Positions 28,411 through 35,714 of a DNA stretch of 64,000 nucleotides are shown in pieces. Numbering within the stretch: position 1 is the first letter of the stretch; every line of letters begins with the position of its first letter. The position numbers and the translations under genes were made by a program. The notes below the pieces were generated by a model, which saw only the letters and a program-made list of their open reading frames with translations, had not been told where the DNA came from and did no database searches. Source of the DNA: Pseudomonadota bacterium (GTDB lineage: Bacteria > Pseudomonadota > Gammaproteobacteria > Steroidobacterales > Steroidobacteraceae); assembly GCA_026398735.1 (NCBI GenBank), contig JAPLSH010000008.1, positions 1-64,000 on the forward strand, read 5' to 3'.

Positions 28411-29016
28411 CTACGGATGGCCCACAAGTTTGGCAAAGTCCTCTTCGGTGCCTTTGACCCACAAGCGCGGCTTGGTCAGCAGTTGCACAGCAAACGCATC
28501 TTGTAGCAGCAGTAGCTGCGCAAACTCCGAATTGGTGTACATCACCGGATTAATCTGGCACCCCAGATCCTGCTGCAACGGATACAAGACCTGCACCAAC
28601 TCAGCAAAGGCCACGTCGCCAAACACCAGCAAGTCGATGTTGCTGCCAGCAACCTGGGTGCCCGCGGCCATCGACTCAATGACGCATGCCAAGGCCACGC
28701 TGTCGCCCAATAGCTGTAGGGCCCGCTCCAATGCCGCGGTGGTGCCGTGTGTCTTGCGAAACAGGGCGGCCAGATCGGTAAACAGTGGGTGAGCGGCTTC
28801 GGCCTGGTAACAAACCTGATTACCCTGCTTTATGCGACGCAACAGGCCCGTGTGACTGAGTTTGTCCAACTCGCGCATCAGCGTACCGGCGTGGCTGCCT
28901 GTCTGGCGGGCCAGTTCGCGCAAGTGCAGACGCTGGTCCGGCCTCAGCAACAGCACGGCCAGCACACGCTGACGGGCCTGGGAGAACAGAACATCCATCA
29001 GGTTATCGTTGCTCAT
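28411..29016 (-). CDS. HTH regulator fused to degenerate nucleotidyltransferase (MNT-like) domain
   Basis: wHTH QRVLAVLLLRPDQRLHLRELARQTGSHAGTLMRELDKL plus ESMAAGTQVAGSNIDLLVFG (cf. GSxARGxxxxxSDIDLLV); start at MSNDNLMD. Confidence 0.75.
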   Translation of the reverse strand: MSNDNLMDVLFSQARQRVLAVLLLRPDQRLHLRELARQTGSHAGTLMRELDKLSHTGLLRRIKQGNQVCYQAEAAHPLFTDLAALFRKTHGTTAALERALQLLGDSVALACVIESMAAGTQVAGSNIDLLVFGDVAFAELVQVLYPLQQDLGCQINPVMYTNSEFAQLLLLQDAFAVQLLTKPRLWVKGTEEDFAKLVGHP

Positions 29017-29045
29017 ATGGCAACAAGTGTTGCTCAATAAGCAAC
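29008..29045. promoter_or_regulatory. Two tandem GTTGC-N7-GCAAC dyads, 21 bp apart
   Basis: GTTGCTCATATGGCAAC (29008-29024) and GTTGCTCAATAAGCAAC (29029-29045), overlapping the start codon of the 28411-29016 gene. Confidence 0.7.
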
Positions 29046-29157
29046 TAACAACAAGATGGCGTTGCCAGACTGACCCGGTGGCGTCGTAGCCTAGTGATCT
29101 GAATTGCCCTCATCGCACCACTTTGCCAAATTTTGTCATGCCGGCTAACCTGCCAGC

Positions 29158-29409
29158 ATGAGCACCATGAATATCTCCCTGCCCGACACGCTCAAGGCCT
29201 TCGTTGATGAGCAGGTCAGTCAAGGCAGCTACGGCACCAGCAGCGAATACGTGCGAGAGCTGATTCGCAGAGATCGCGATCGCCTGCAGCTGCGCGGGCT
29301 GCTGATGGCGGGCGCGGCGTCTGCACCGGCAGCCCCGGCCGATGCAGGCTATTTCGCGTCGCTGCGTGATCGGGTGCGCAAGTCCGCCAAGGCGGGCGCG
29401 GGCGAGTGA
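29158..29409 (+). CDS. parD: ParD-family antitoxin
   Basis: MNISLPDTLKAFVDEQVSQGSYGTSSEYVRELIRRDRDR. Confidence 0.92.
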   Translation: MSTMNISLPDTLKAFVDEQVSQGSYGTSSEYVRELIRRDRDRLQLRGLLMAGAASAPAAPADAGYFASLRDRVRKSAKAGAGE

Positions 29410-29729
29410 CGGCGAAGCCTGTCGTTCCGCGTGAGCTAGCCCATCGAGACATTGATGACGCAATTGCCCATTACCTGCGCGAAGGCGCTGAACAGGCGGC
29501 ACTGGCATTCATTGACGTGCTGCAGCAGGCCCATGCGCACATCAGTCGCCATCCGGCCAGCGGGTCGCCGCGCTACGCCCACGCATTGAATCTGCCGGGT
29601 CTGCGTGTCTGGCCGCTATCGCACTATCCGCACTTGGTGTTCTACGTCGAGCATCCAGGCCACATTGATGTGTGGCGCGTGCTGCACGGCCAACGCGACA
29701 TACCGGCGTGGATGCAGGAGTCCAAGTAA
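29406..29729 (+). CDS. parE: ParE-family toxin
   Basis: RELAHRDIDDAIAHYLREGAEQAALAFIDVLQQAHAHISRHPASGSPRY...; overlaps parD. Confidence 0.9.
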   Translation: MTAKPVVPRELAHRDIDDAIAHYLREGAEQAALAFIDVLQQAHAHISRHPASGSPRYAHALNLPGLRVWPLSHYPHLVFYVEHPGHIDVWRVLHGQRDIPAWMQESK

Positions 29730-29803
29730 CCCACTGGGATTTCAGCGAAATTGCAATACAATGTATCTCAAAGTATCTCCATTTATCGCGATCTGAGGCA
29801 GTC

Positions 29804-30085
29804 ATGGCAGCCACCACCACAATGATCCACGTCCGCGTTGATGAGAACGTTAAGGCAATGGCCACCGAAACACTGGCATCGATGGGCCTTACGGTCTCAG
29901 ATGCAATCCGCGTATTCCTGACGCGCGTGGTGGCCGATAACGAACTGCCGTTCGCGCTCAAGGCACCCAACGCCGCTAGCCGTACTGCGATCGCAGAGGC
30001 CAACAAGATCATCAAGACCCGTCGCCCCCGCTTCGCTACTGCAGACGCCCTGCTGCATGACCTCGAAAAAGCCAGCGGCAAATAA
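29804..30085 (+). CDS. dinJ: RelB/DinJ-family antitoxin
   Basis: MIHVRVDENVKAMATETLASMGLTVSDAIRVFLTRVVADNELPFALKAPN. Confidence 0.9.
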   Translation: MAATTTMIHVRVDENVKAMATETLASMGLTVSDAIRVFLTRVVADNELPFALKAPNAASRTAIAEANKIIKTRRPRFATADALLHDLEKASGK

Positions 30086-30385
30086 GCGGGCAAACCTGCC
30101 GCGCGCGTCGGACTACACCAAGAGTTTCCTCAAAGACTGGCAGCGCCTGCCCCATTCCGGCCGGTATGACCTGAACCTGCTCAAGCAAGCCATGGCGCTG
30201 CTGGTCGCCAACGACGGTCCGCTGCCCCAGAGTGGCTTGACCATCCGCTGTCAGGAGACTGGGCCGGCCATCGGGAGTGCCATATAGGCGGCGACTTTCT
30301 GCTGATCTACACGCTGGATGACTCTGCCAAGCGCGGCATGGTGGTGTTTGTTCGCAGCGGAACGCACTCAGAGCTGTTCTCGTAA
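30057..30385 (+). pseudogene. yafQ: YafQ-type toxin, frameshifted at a CCCC run
   Basis: YTKSFLKDWQRLPHSGRYDLNLLKQAMALLVANDGPLP continues one frame over as PEWLDHPLSGDWAGHRECHIGGDFLLIYTLDDSAKRGMVVFVRSGTHSELFS*. Confidence 0.88.
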
Positions 30386-30508
30386 CAACGCCTGCCCTAT
30401 GGGTACCAGACGCTGATCAATCAGGCCTTACGACGTATTGCCGGTGTCGTCACTGTCGACGAAGCCATGTTGCGGCGTGTGATCAGAGAAGAATTGAAGG
30501 CTGGTTGA
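30386..30508 (+). pseudogene. C-terminal fragment of an RHH/BrnA-like antitoxin
   Basis: QRLPYGYQTLINQALRRIAGVVTVDEAMLRRVIREELKAG*, in frame after the yafQ stop, with no start codon or N-terminal half. Confidence 0.5.
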
Positions 30509-30511
30509 GGC

Positions 30512-30802
30512 TCACACTGCCAACGCAGAAAGCACAGCCTTTGGGTCGTTGCGGATGGCGCGCAGCAGCGCCTTTGCCGGACCCGTGGGCTCACGACGCC
30601 CCTGCTCCCAGTTGCGCAGCGTGCCCAGGTCCACGCTCAGCAGTGCCGCAAACTTCGCCTGACTCAGTTCAAGGCTGGCACGCAGCGCCTTGATGGACGT
30701 GGCATCGACCTGAAACTTGCGTGATGGCGCGCGAATGCCGCGCAGAATCTCATCCGCCTGCATCACGCTCTGAAGAAGCTTTATGGAGTTTCTGGTCGTC
30801 AT
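30512..30802 (-). CDS. NadS/HigA2-like HTH antitoxin
   Basis: SIKALRASLELSQAKFAALLSVDLGTLRNWEQGRREPTGPAKALLRAI. Confidence 0.85.
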   Translation of the reverse strand: MTTRNSIKLLQSVMQADEILRGIRAPSRKFQVDATSIKALRASLELSQAKFAALLSVDLGTLRNWEQGRREPTGPAKALLRAIRNDPKAVLSALAV

Positions 30803-30896
30803 GCCCACTTATCTACGATCTTTTCAAGATGGCCTTATCGCAATCCAAATGGCTTTTGACGTCGCCGGTGAAGAGCGACGTTTCGACGAAGATCAA
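30799..30896 (-). pseudogene. HigB2/RelE-like toxin with internal deletion (N- and C-terminal ends only)
   Basis: N-terminal LIFVETSLFTGDVKSHLD and, in another frame, C-terminal HLEKIVDKWA* whose stop overlaps the antitoxin start (ATGA). Confidence 0.65.
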
Positions 30897-30914
30897 GGCG
30901 CCACCGTACGCCGC

Positions 30915-30930
30915 TGACTTATATAAGTCA
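30915..30930. promoter_or_regulatory. 16-bp perfect palindrome, candidate TA operator
   Basis: TGACTTATATAAGTCA upstream of the deleted toxin/antitoxin pair. Confidence 0.65.
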
Positions 30931-31213
30931 ATGGCGTAGTCGTGACGGCAACCCCTGTCTTGGGTTCGTTGCTTGTCTGTCGCTGGTGGGATTTCACACC
31001 CCACTCTGCTGCACCGGCTCAGCGGCTAACAGCTACATTTCTGCTGGGTTTAGATCGATACAGCCAACGCCCAGTCGTCTTGCGGCCTCGGTAACACTGA
31101 TCAGACCGAAGACCCTCATCAAGGACCCTTGGATGAAGAAGCTGCTTGGCCATCTGAGCGGCCGTTTACAGGCGGCGGTACATGTCAGCCAGGCACAATG
31201 GCTCACTCCGGCG

Positions 31214-31345
31214 TCATGCGACTCGCTTCGCATCCACGGTCTGTGCCTTGAGCACGACCTTGAGGCACTTGCTGGGCGTGAGCGTTGCCGCTTAGTCGAG
31301 CAGCACCATGGTGTGTGCTTCTTTCGCCCGTTGTACTCAACGTCT
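31214..31345 (-). pseudogene. Internally deleted copy of the antidote gene at 31965-32327
   Basis: Direct alignment: gcatccac.gtctgtgccttgagcacgaccttgaggcacttgctgg / gcgtgagcgttgcc / gcttagtcgagcagc / accatggtgtgtgcttctttcgcccgttgtactcaacgt match separated blocks of 32010-32360. Confidence 0.85.
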
Positions 31346-31404
31346 TGATCCAGAAAAACCCCACGTTTGTGGGGAAGACGCACTTGGGGCTAGCCGCAGG
31401 CGAC

Positions 31405-31710
31405 TTACCCGCGTCGACCAATGAGCTCTTTATCGAGCAATCGCTCGCCTCGAACAACATGCACGATATGGACCGTGCTCTGTTCGTGCCGATAAATGAT
31501 GCGACAGGGCGGCTCAATGATCTGGCGATAACGCCACCCTCGAAACTCAGGAAGCTTCGGTCCGCTCAAGGGATGGGCTGCCAATTGCTCGACGTGATCA
31601 AACACCCGTCTCACCAGTTCACTGGCAGCCTTCGGATTTTCCAACGCAATGTAGTCAGCGATAGCGTCCAGATCAGCGAGCGCGGGCTCCGTCCAGATCA
31701 CTTCAGCCAT
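31405..31710 (-). CDS. RelE/ParE-family toxin
   Basis: MAEVIWTEPALADLDAIADYIALENPKAASELVRRVFDHVEQLAAHPLSGPKLPEFRGWRYRQI... Confidence 0.9.
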   Translation of the reverse strand: MAEVIWTEPALADLDAIADYIALENPKAASELVRRVFDHVEQLAAHPLSGPKLPEFRGWRYRQIIEPPCRIIYRHEQSTVHIVHVVRGERLLDKELIGRRG

Positions 31711-31955
31711 CGAGCCATCCGCTTTTTCGCATCGACTTGGGAGACAGTCCGGCCTTCTTCGATGGCCTTTTCGCCGCGAGCAATGCCTTCAAGCAGCGTC
31801 ATCCGACGCTGTAACAACTCATAAGTCGCAACGTCCACAAGATAAGCGCTGGGAAGCCCATGCTGAGTGATCAGAATGGGCTCGCGGCTACGCTCCAGCT
31901 CATCCAGAAGTTCGGTAGCTTTACGCTTCAGGGTCGTAACGAGTTCAGTGCGCAT
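31698..31955 (-). CDS. YefM/Phd-like antitoxin
   Basis: MRTELVTTLKRKATELLDELERSREPILITQHGLPSAYLVDVATYELLQRR; overlaps the toxin start. Confidence 0.87.
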   Translation of the reverse strand: MRTELVTTLKRKATELLDELERSREPILITQHGLPSAYLVDVATYELLQRRMTLLEGIARGEKAIEEGRTVSQVDAKKRMARWLK

Positions 31956-31958
31956 GAA

Positions 31959-31976
31959 GTGATACTAAAGTATCAC
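31959..31976. promoter_or_regulatory. 18-bp inverted repeat, candidate operator of the YefM/ParE-like pair
   Basis: GTGATACT-AA-AGTATCAC 4 bp upstream of the 31955 start; contains the stop codon of the upstream antidote gene. Confidence 0.65.
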
Positions 31977-32327
31977 TCTTGCCGAGGCAAGGCGGCGGCC
32001 GACCCGTTTCGCATCCACCGCCTGTGCCTTGAGCCCGACCTTGAGGCACTTGCTGGTCGCCTCAAAAATAGCGGCAAGGTTATCCATGCTCGGATTGCCT
32101 TTGGGCGACAGCATGCGGTGAAGGCTTTTGCTGGGCGTGAGCGTTGCCTTCGAGAGCCCCTCAAAGCCCAACGTGGCGTTCACCAGATCACGCAGGATCA
32201 AGCGCGCCGTTTCTGGCTCACCGTTCAGAAACAACGTTGCCGCTTCGTCCAGCAGCGTATTGGCAAACGCCGGGTCACGCTCGACTCTGGCAATAACGGT
32301 GTTTTTGAAGTCGCGAGTCAGCGCCAT
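31965..32327 (-). CDS. HigA-like addiction-module antidote protein
   Basis: MALTRDFKNTVIARVERDPAFANTLLDEAATLFLNGEPETARLILRDLVNATLGFEGLSKATLTPSKSLHRMLSPKGNPSMDNLAAIFEA. Confidence 0.85.
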   Translation of the reverse strand: MALTRDFKNTVIARVERDPAFANTLLDEAATLFLNGEPETARLILRDLVNATLGFEGLSKATLTPSKSLHRMLSPKGNPSMDNLAAIFEATSKCLKVGLKAQAVDAKRVGRRLASARVIL

Positions 32328-32445
32328 GGTGTGTACTTCTTTCGCCTCTTGTACTCAGCGTACAAAGCCATCGCCCGATCGATATCTGTCTGCTGTCGCC
32401 GCTTGCGCATCCAAGCTGTTGAACCAGTCCGCATAGGGACATGAC
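32318..32445 (-). pseudogene. RelE-type 'killer' toxin with internal deletion
   Basis: N-terminal PYADWFNSLDAQAA and C-terminal KRRQQTDIDRAMALYAEYKRRKKYTPWR* in different frames; stop overlaps the antidote start. Confidence 0.7.
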
Positions 32446-32462
32446 CCGTCGGCGCGAAGGCG

Positions 32463-32618
32463 ACTATGTGGCGCGTTCAGGCCAATAGAGTGCCGGCGAT
32501 TGCTGGTCGGTCATCGTCTGGTGGGTCTTAGCGGCACCGGCAGTTGTTGCAAAAAATGCAACAGCTCCTGCCGACCTCGCTTTGCAGGTGTAGACCAACC
32601 GATAGCTCTCTTGGGGGA
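32463..32618 (-). pseudogene. Possible ParE-like toxin fragment lacking its N-terminus
   Basis: VELIPQESYRLVYT, similar to the ParE TRELVxHxxYRLVY core, directly after the ParD-like antitoxin stop; remainder not convincing. Confidence 0.35.
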
Positions 32619-32873
32619 TTAGCTCGACGCGGCACGGCCCTCGACGGCGGCGCTGTCTGCAACGTGGCCGGCGGCGATCTGCGCGCGAGCGGTATCGACC
32701 TTGGCGCGCAGGAACGACTCATAGTCGCGTGCCTTCTGCTGACGGTCGACGAACTCGCGCATCAACTCCCTTACCACTTGCGACGCGGGGCGGTGGCTGG
32801 CCTGAGCCTCGGCCATGAAGGCGTCGCGCAACTCGGGCTCCAGCTTCATGTTGAAGACAGCTTCTTTGGACAT
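32619..32873 (-). CDS. ParD-like/CopG antitoxin
   Basis: MSKEAVFNMKLEPELRDAFMAEAQASHRPASQVVRELMREFVDRQQKARDYESFLRAKV. Confidence 0.83.
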   Translation of the reverse strand: MSKEAVFNMKLEPELRDAFMAEAQASHRPASQVVRELMREFVDRQQKARDYESFLRAKVDTARAQIAAGHVADSAAVEGRAASS

Positions 32874-33035
32874 GAGCCACTCCAAGCAGATTGGTATGAC
32901 CAACGTCTTAACAAAGTCAGTACCCATTGAGCAGCGGCCAACCCCTCGACTGGGGTACCGGGTGCGACAGGTGACAAACGGTCGACGAACTTTTGCGCCG
33001 TCTCCAGGGTGAAGACCCCCCACCATCGAAGCGCG

Positions 33036-33395
33036 CTAGCGCACGCCAGCCAGCAGTGTCTCGTAAGGAATCTGCAGCCCGTCGTGCAGGCGTTTGACCA
33101 TGCGCAAGCTCAGCGAGCGCTTGCGATTGAGCACCTCTGACACGCGGCCGCTCTGGCCGATGTAGGGCTCGAGATCGCGCGGGGTCAGCCCCCCCTGCTC
33201 CATTCGGAACTTGATCGCCTCCACCGGGTCCGCCGGGCCGAAGTCGTAGTGCTTGTTCTCGTAGGCTTCGATCAGCGTCACAAGCACGTCGCGTTCATCT
33301 GCCTGCGAGGTGCCCTCCTCGGCCTGGAATATCTTTTCCAGCCGCTTGAACGCGCGCTGCAGGTCGTCGTCGCTGCGGATCGGCTTAATACTCAT
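33036..33395 (-). CDS. higA: HigA antitoxin
   Basis: ADPVEAIKFRMEQGGLTPRDLEPYIGQSGRVSEVLNRKRSLSLRMVKRLHDGLQIPYETLL. Confidence 0.92.
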   Translation of the reverse strand: MSIKPIRSDDDLQRAFKRLEKIFQAEEGTSQADERDVLVTLIEAYENKHYDFGPADPVEAIKFRMEQGGLTPRDLEPYIGQSGRVSEVLNRKRSLSLRMVKRLHDGLQIPYETLLAGVR

Positions 33396-33693
33396 TGACG
33401 GTCTCCACGTCGATTCGGTCGTACTGCGCGTGGGTCCCCACGAATTTCACCCAGACGATGCCAGCCTGGTACTGGATCTCGACCACCAGCCGGTACTTGT
33501 TGCCGCCCACGTTGAACACCACCCGGTTGTTGCCGCAAATGCTGGCGCTGGCGTACTGGTCCTTGATGTCCTGAGGCGTGCGCCATGTCGCCTTGACGGC
33601 CTCGACGTACCAGCTGTGCAGTGGCCCCCGCGCGTCAGCACACCCCGGTCGCTCCCAGAACTTCTGCAGGCTGCTCTTCGCGATGACCCTCAT
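33385..33693 (-). CDS. higB: HigB toxin
   Basis: MRVIAKSSLQKFWERPGCADARGPLHSWYVEAVKATWRTPQDIKDQYASASICGNNRVVFNVGGNKYRLVVEIQY... Confidence 0.93.
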   Translation of the reverse strand: MRVIAKSSLQKFWERPGCADARGPLHSWYVEAVKATWRTPQDIKDQYASASICGNNRVVFNVGGNKYRLVVEIQYQAGIVWVKFVGTHAQYDRIDVETVNEY

Positions 33694-33702
33694 CAATAGT
33701 AT

Positions 33703-33717
33703 CTCCCATTTTGGGAG
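33703..33717. promoter_or_regulatory. Inverted repeat upstream of higBA
   Basis: CTCCCA-TTT-TGGGAG. Confidence 0.55.
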
Positions 33718-33787
33718 GCCTGCGCAAGCTGCAGGCGCCACGGCCACACAGAGCGAGCCGTTCGCTGGACACAGGTTTGGCCGTACT

Positions 33788-34210
33788 TCAACGCGCCTGC
33801 AACTGATCGGACATCGCCTGGATGATGAACGCCCGCAGGCGGTCATAGCGGCCCAGCCGAATCATGTCCCTGGGCGAAACATCACCCAGCAGTGGGTTGC
33901 GGGCCTTGAACCAGGTGGCTGTCTTTTCTTGGTCGCCATTGAACTGTTTGGCCACCAGATTGATGGTGGATGCGATCTCTTCGAGGCGCAGTCGGACCTG
34001 CTCTGGAATGTGCGCGTCGTAGCGCACGGAGGATTCGGCCACCGCGGATATGCGGCCCACATCGGCCTTCTTGAGCGAGAGAAACTTGGCCGCCTTCAGC
34101 GCATCAAAGGATTGGCCGTAGCCGAACTGGAGCAAGTCGTCGGGCACTGTGTCGAACAACCCATAGCCAGCTTTGCCGGCCGCTTTGCTCACAGACTTGG
34201 GATATTGCAT
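33788..34210 (-). CDS. MbcA/ParS/Xre-like antitoxin (DUF2384-type), no RES toxin adjacent
   Basis: FDALKAAKFLSLKKADVGRISAVAESSVRYD and C-terminal TATWFKARNPLLGDVSPRDMIRLGRYDRLRAFI. Confidence 0.7.
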   Translation of the reverse strand: MQYPKSVSKAAGKAGYGLFDTVPDDLLQFGYGQSFDALKAAKFLSLKKADVGRISAVAESSVRYDAHIPEQVRLRLEEIASTINLVAKQFNGDQEKTATWFKARNPLLGDVSPRDMIRLGRYDRLRAFIIQAMSDQLQAR

Positions 34211-34244
34211 GAGATGCCTGCTAACGGACTGGCGGAGACCTTAG

Positions 34245-34277
34245 ACCACGATTAAACCACGTTTTAACCATGTTTTA
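34245..34277. repeat. Three tandem 11-bp direct repeats upstream of the Xre-like gene
   Basis: ACCACGATTAA / ACCACGTTTTA / ACCATGTTTTA, contiguous. Confidence 0.7.
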
Positions 34278-34491
34278 CAGGGGCGTGTGGGTCGATCAAT
34301 GGTGTCTCGAACACAGGCGACCCATGCTGCCCCCGCACACCCCCACCGTCGACTGGCGTATCGGGTGTGATCAGGCACAAAACCCCGTGTGACACTCATC
34401 CTCGGAATTGATGCCGCGTGAGCAGCCACTGAGCCTTTTGATAATCGACGCGCGGCAGACGACGTGGTCTCGACGGAGTTCGGCGCGCGAC

Positions 34492-34642
34492 ACTGTGGCG
34501 CCCACTCCCCCACTGAAGAAAGGCCCGGCCCCCAAGGCGCAGCGTTCTCTGAGGCGTTTGCCGCACTGAGCTATGCCGTGGGCACCACCGCCACCGCCGT
34601 ACAGTCCTACCCGCGACTGCTAGAGGTGTATCCGCATAAGCA
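34492..34642. repeat. 151-bp direct repeat, copy A
   Basis: actgtggcgcccactcccccactgaagaaaggcccggcccccaaggcgcagcg...gtgtatccgcataagca; gap-free match to 36921-37071 with only a handful of mismatches. Confidence 0.9.
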
Positions 34643-34832
34643 GAAGATGCGATAGATGCGTTGATCTGCTGTTGGGTGGGCACGCTCTACGCTGAAGGTA
34701 ATGCCAGGCCGTTGGGGGATAACACGGCGGCTATTTGGTGTCCGCTGCAGTAGGAGCGGATATAGGTGAGCCACTCAGCTGAGACCGTGTGGCCTCCTAC
34801 ACGTCAGTTACTGCCACACCTCAAGGCTGCAC

Positions 34833-35714
34833 TCACAACTCTGCTAGCAGTTCCTGCAAAGTGCCGAACGCGCGTCGATACGCGTCGAACGAAGTACGCG
34901 AGGCCTCCAGCACACCCACTACTGCGATGGCGTGCGCTTCCGGCAGATATGCCTCGATGCTCTCAAGGCCTCGCCGTGCCGAAGCGGCATACCGCAAACG
35001 CACTTCGGGTTCCAGAGATTGCAGGACCACTGCCCACTGCTGCATCCATTTCGTTGCAGCAACCGGGGACTGCTCCCGCGCCAGCCACCACAACGACACC
35101 GCACGACCCACATCCTTCACGAAGCGTGACGGGCCGCCTGGAAGGCTTGCGATCGGCGTTGTGTCAGGTTCGGCGTGCTCCAGCAAGTGCGCGAGAGCCA
35201 TGCAGGCCGGACGAGCCACGCGTAGGCCCCACTCCGTGCTCTCGGCTGCGTTTATCGCAACGCCCAGATATCGGAAGCTGGGCAGCCCGAACGTACCGGA
35301 CGATGTCTCGAATCGACGCCAGTACTTTCGGTCGCCTTGCCACGCCGGCGGCTCAGCAAGCAACTCCACGAACCATTGGCCATCGCCCTCCGGCGGCCTG
35401 AGCCTCAGGGCCGGCAATGCGTGATCCGGGGTGTCGGCAGTGGCGGGCAGCACACCGTCCGGGTAGTGCGGCGACCAACGGTGGGCAAGCAACTTCGCGC
35501 CGAGCGTTTCAGCCGTTGAGACTGCATCCACCGAGGGTCGAAGCAACAGGTCGATATCCTTCGTGGCCACTGCCCGACGATCCATCACATCGCGGAAAGC
35601 CCAGGCGGTTGCGATGCTGCCGATGACAACGACGTTGTCGCGCAGTGGCTCGGGGATGCGCAGGGCAACTGCCTGCAGCAGCTCCGCGGGATCCAGCAGT
35701 GACTGCGCAGTCAT
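34833..35714 (-). CDS. AbiEii-like nucleotidyltransferase family protein
   Basis: VVVIGSIATAWAFRDVMDRRAVATKDIDLLLRPS (GS...KDIDLL NTase motif); start at MTAQSLLDPAELL, overlapping the upstream stop. Confidence 0.6.
   Translation of the reverse strand: MTAQSLLDPAELLQAVALRIPEPLRDNVVVIGSIATAWAFRDVMDRRAVATKDIDLLLRPSVDAVSTAETLGAKLLAHRWSPHYPDGVLPATADTPDHALPALRLRPPEGDGQWFVELLAEPPAWQGDRKYWRRFETSSGTFGLPSFRYLGVAINAAESTEWGLRVARPACMALAHLLEHAEPDTTPIASLPGGPSRFVKDVGRAVSLWWLAREQSPVAATKWMQQWAVVLQSLEPEVRLRYAASARRGLESIEAYLPEAHAIAVVGVLEASRTSFDAYRRAFGTLQELLAEL

Noticed and set aside
31033-31198. Additional gene fragment (MRVFGLISVTEAARRLGVGCIDLNPAEM)
   Set aside because: Looks vaguely HTH-like but too short to assign; left unannotated.
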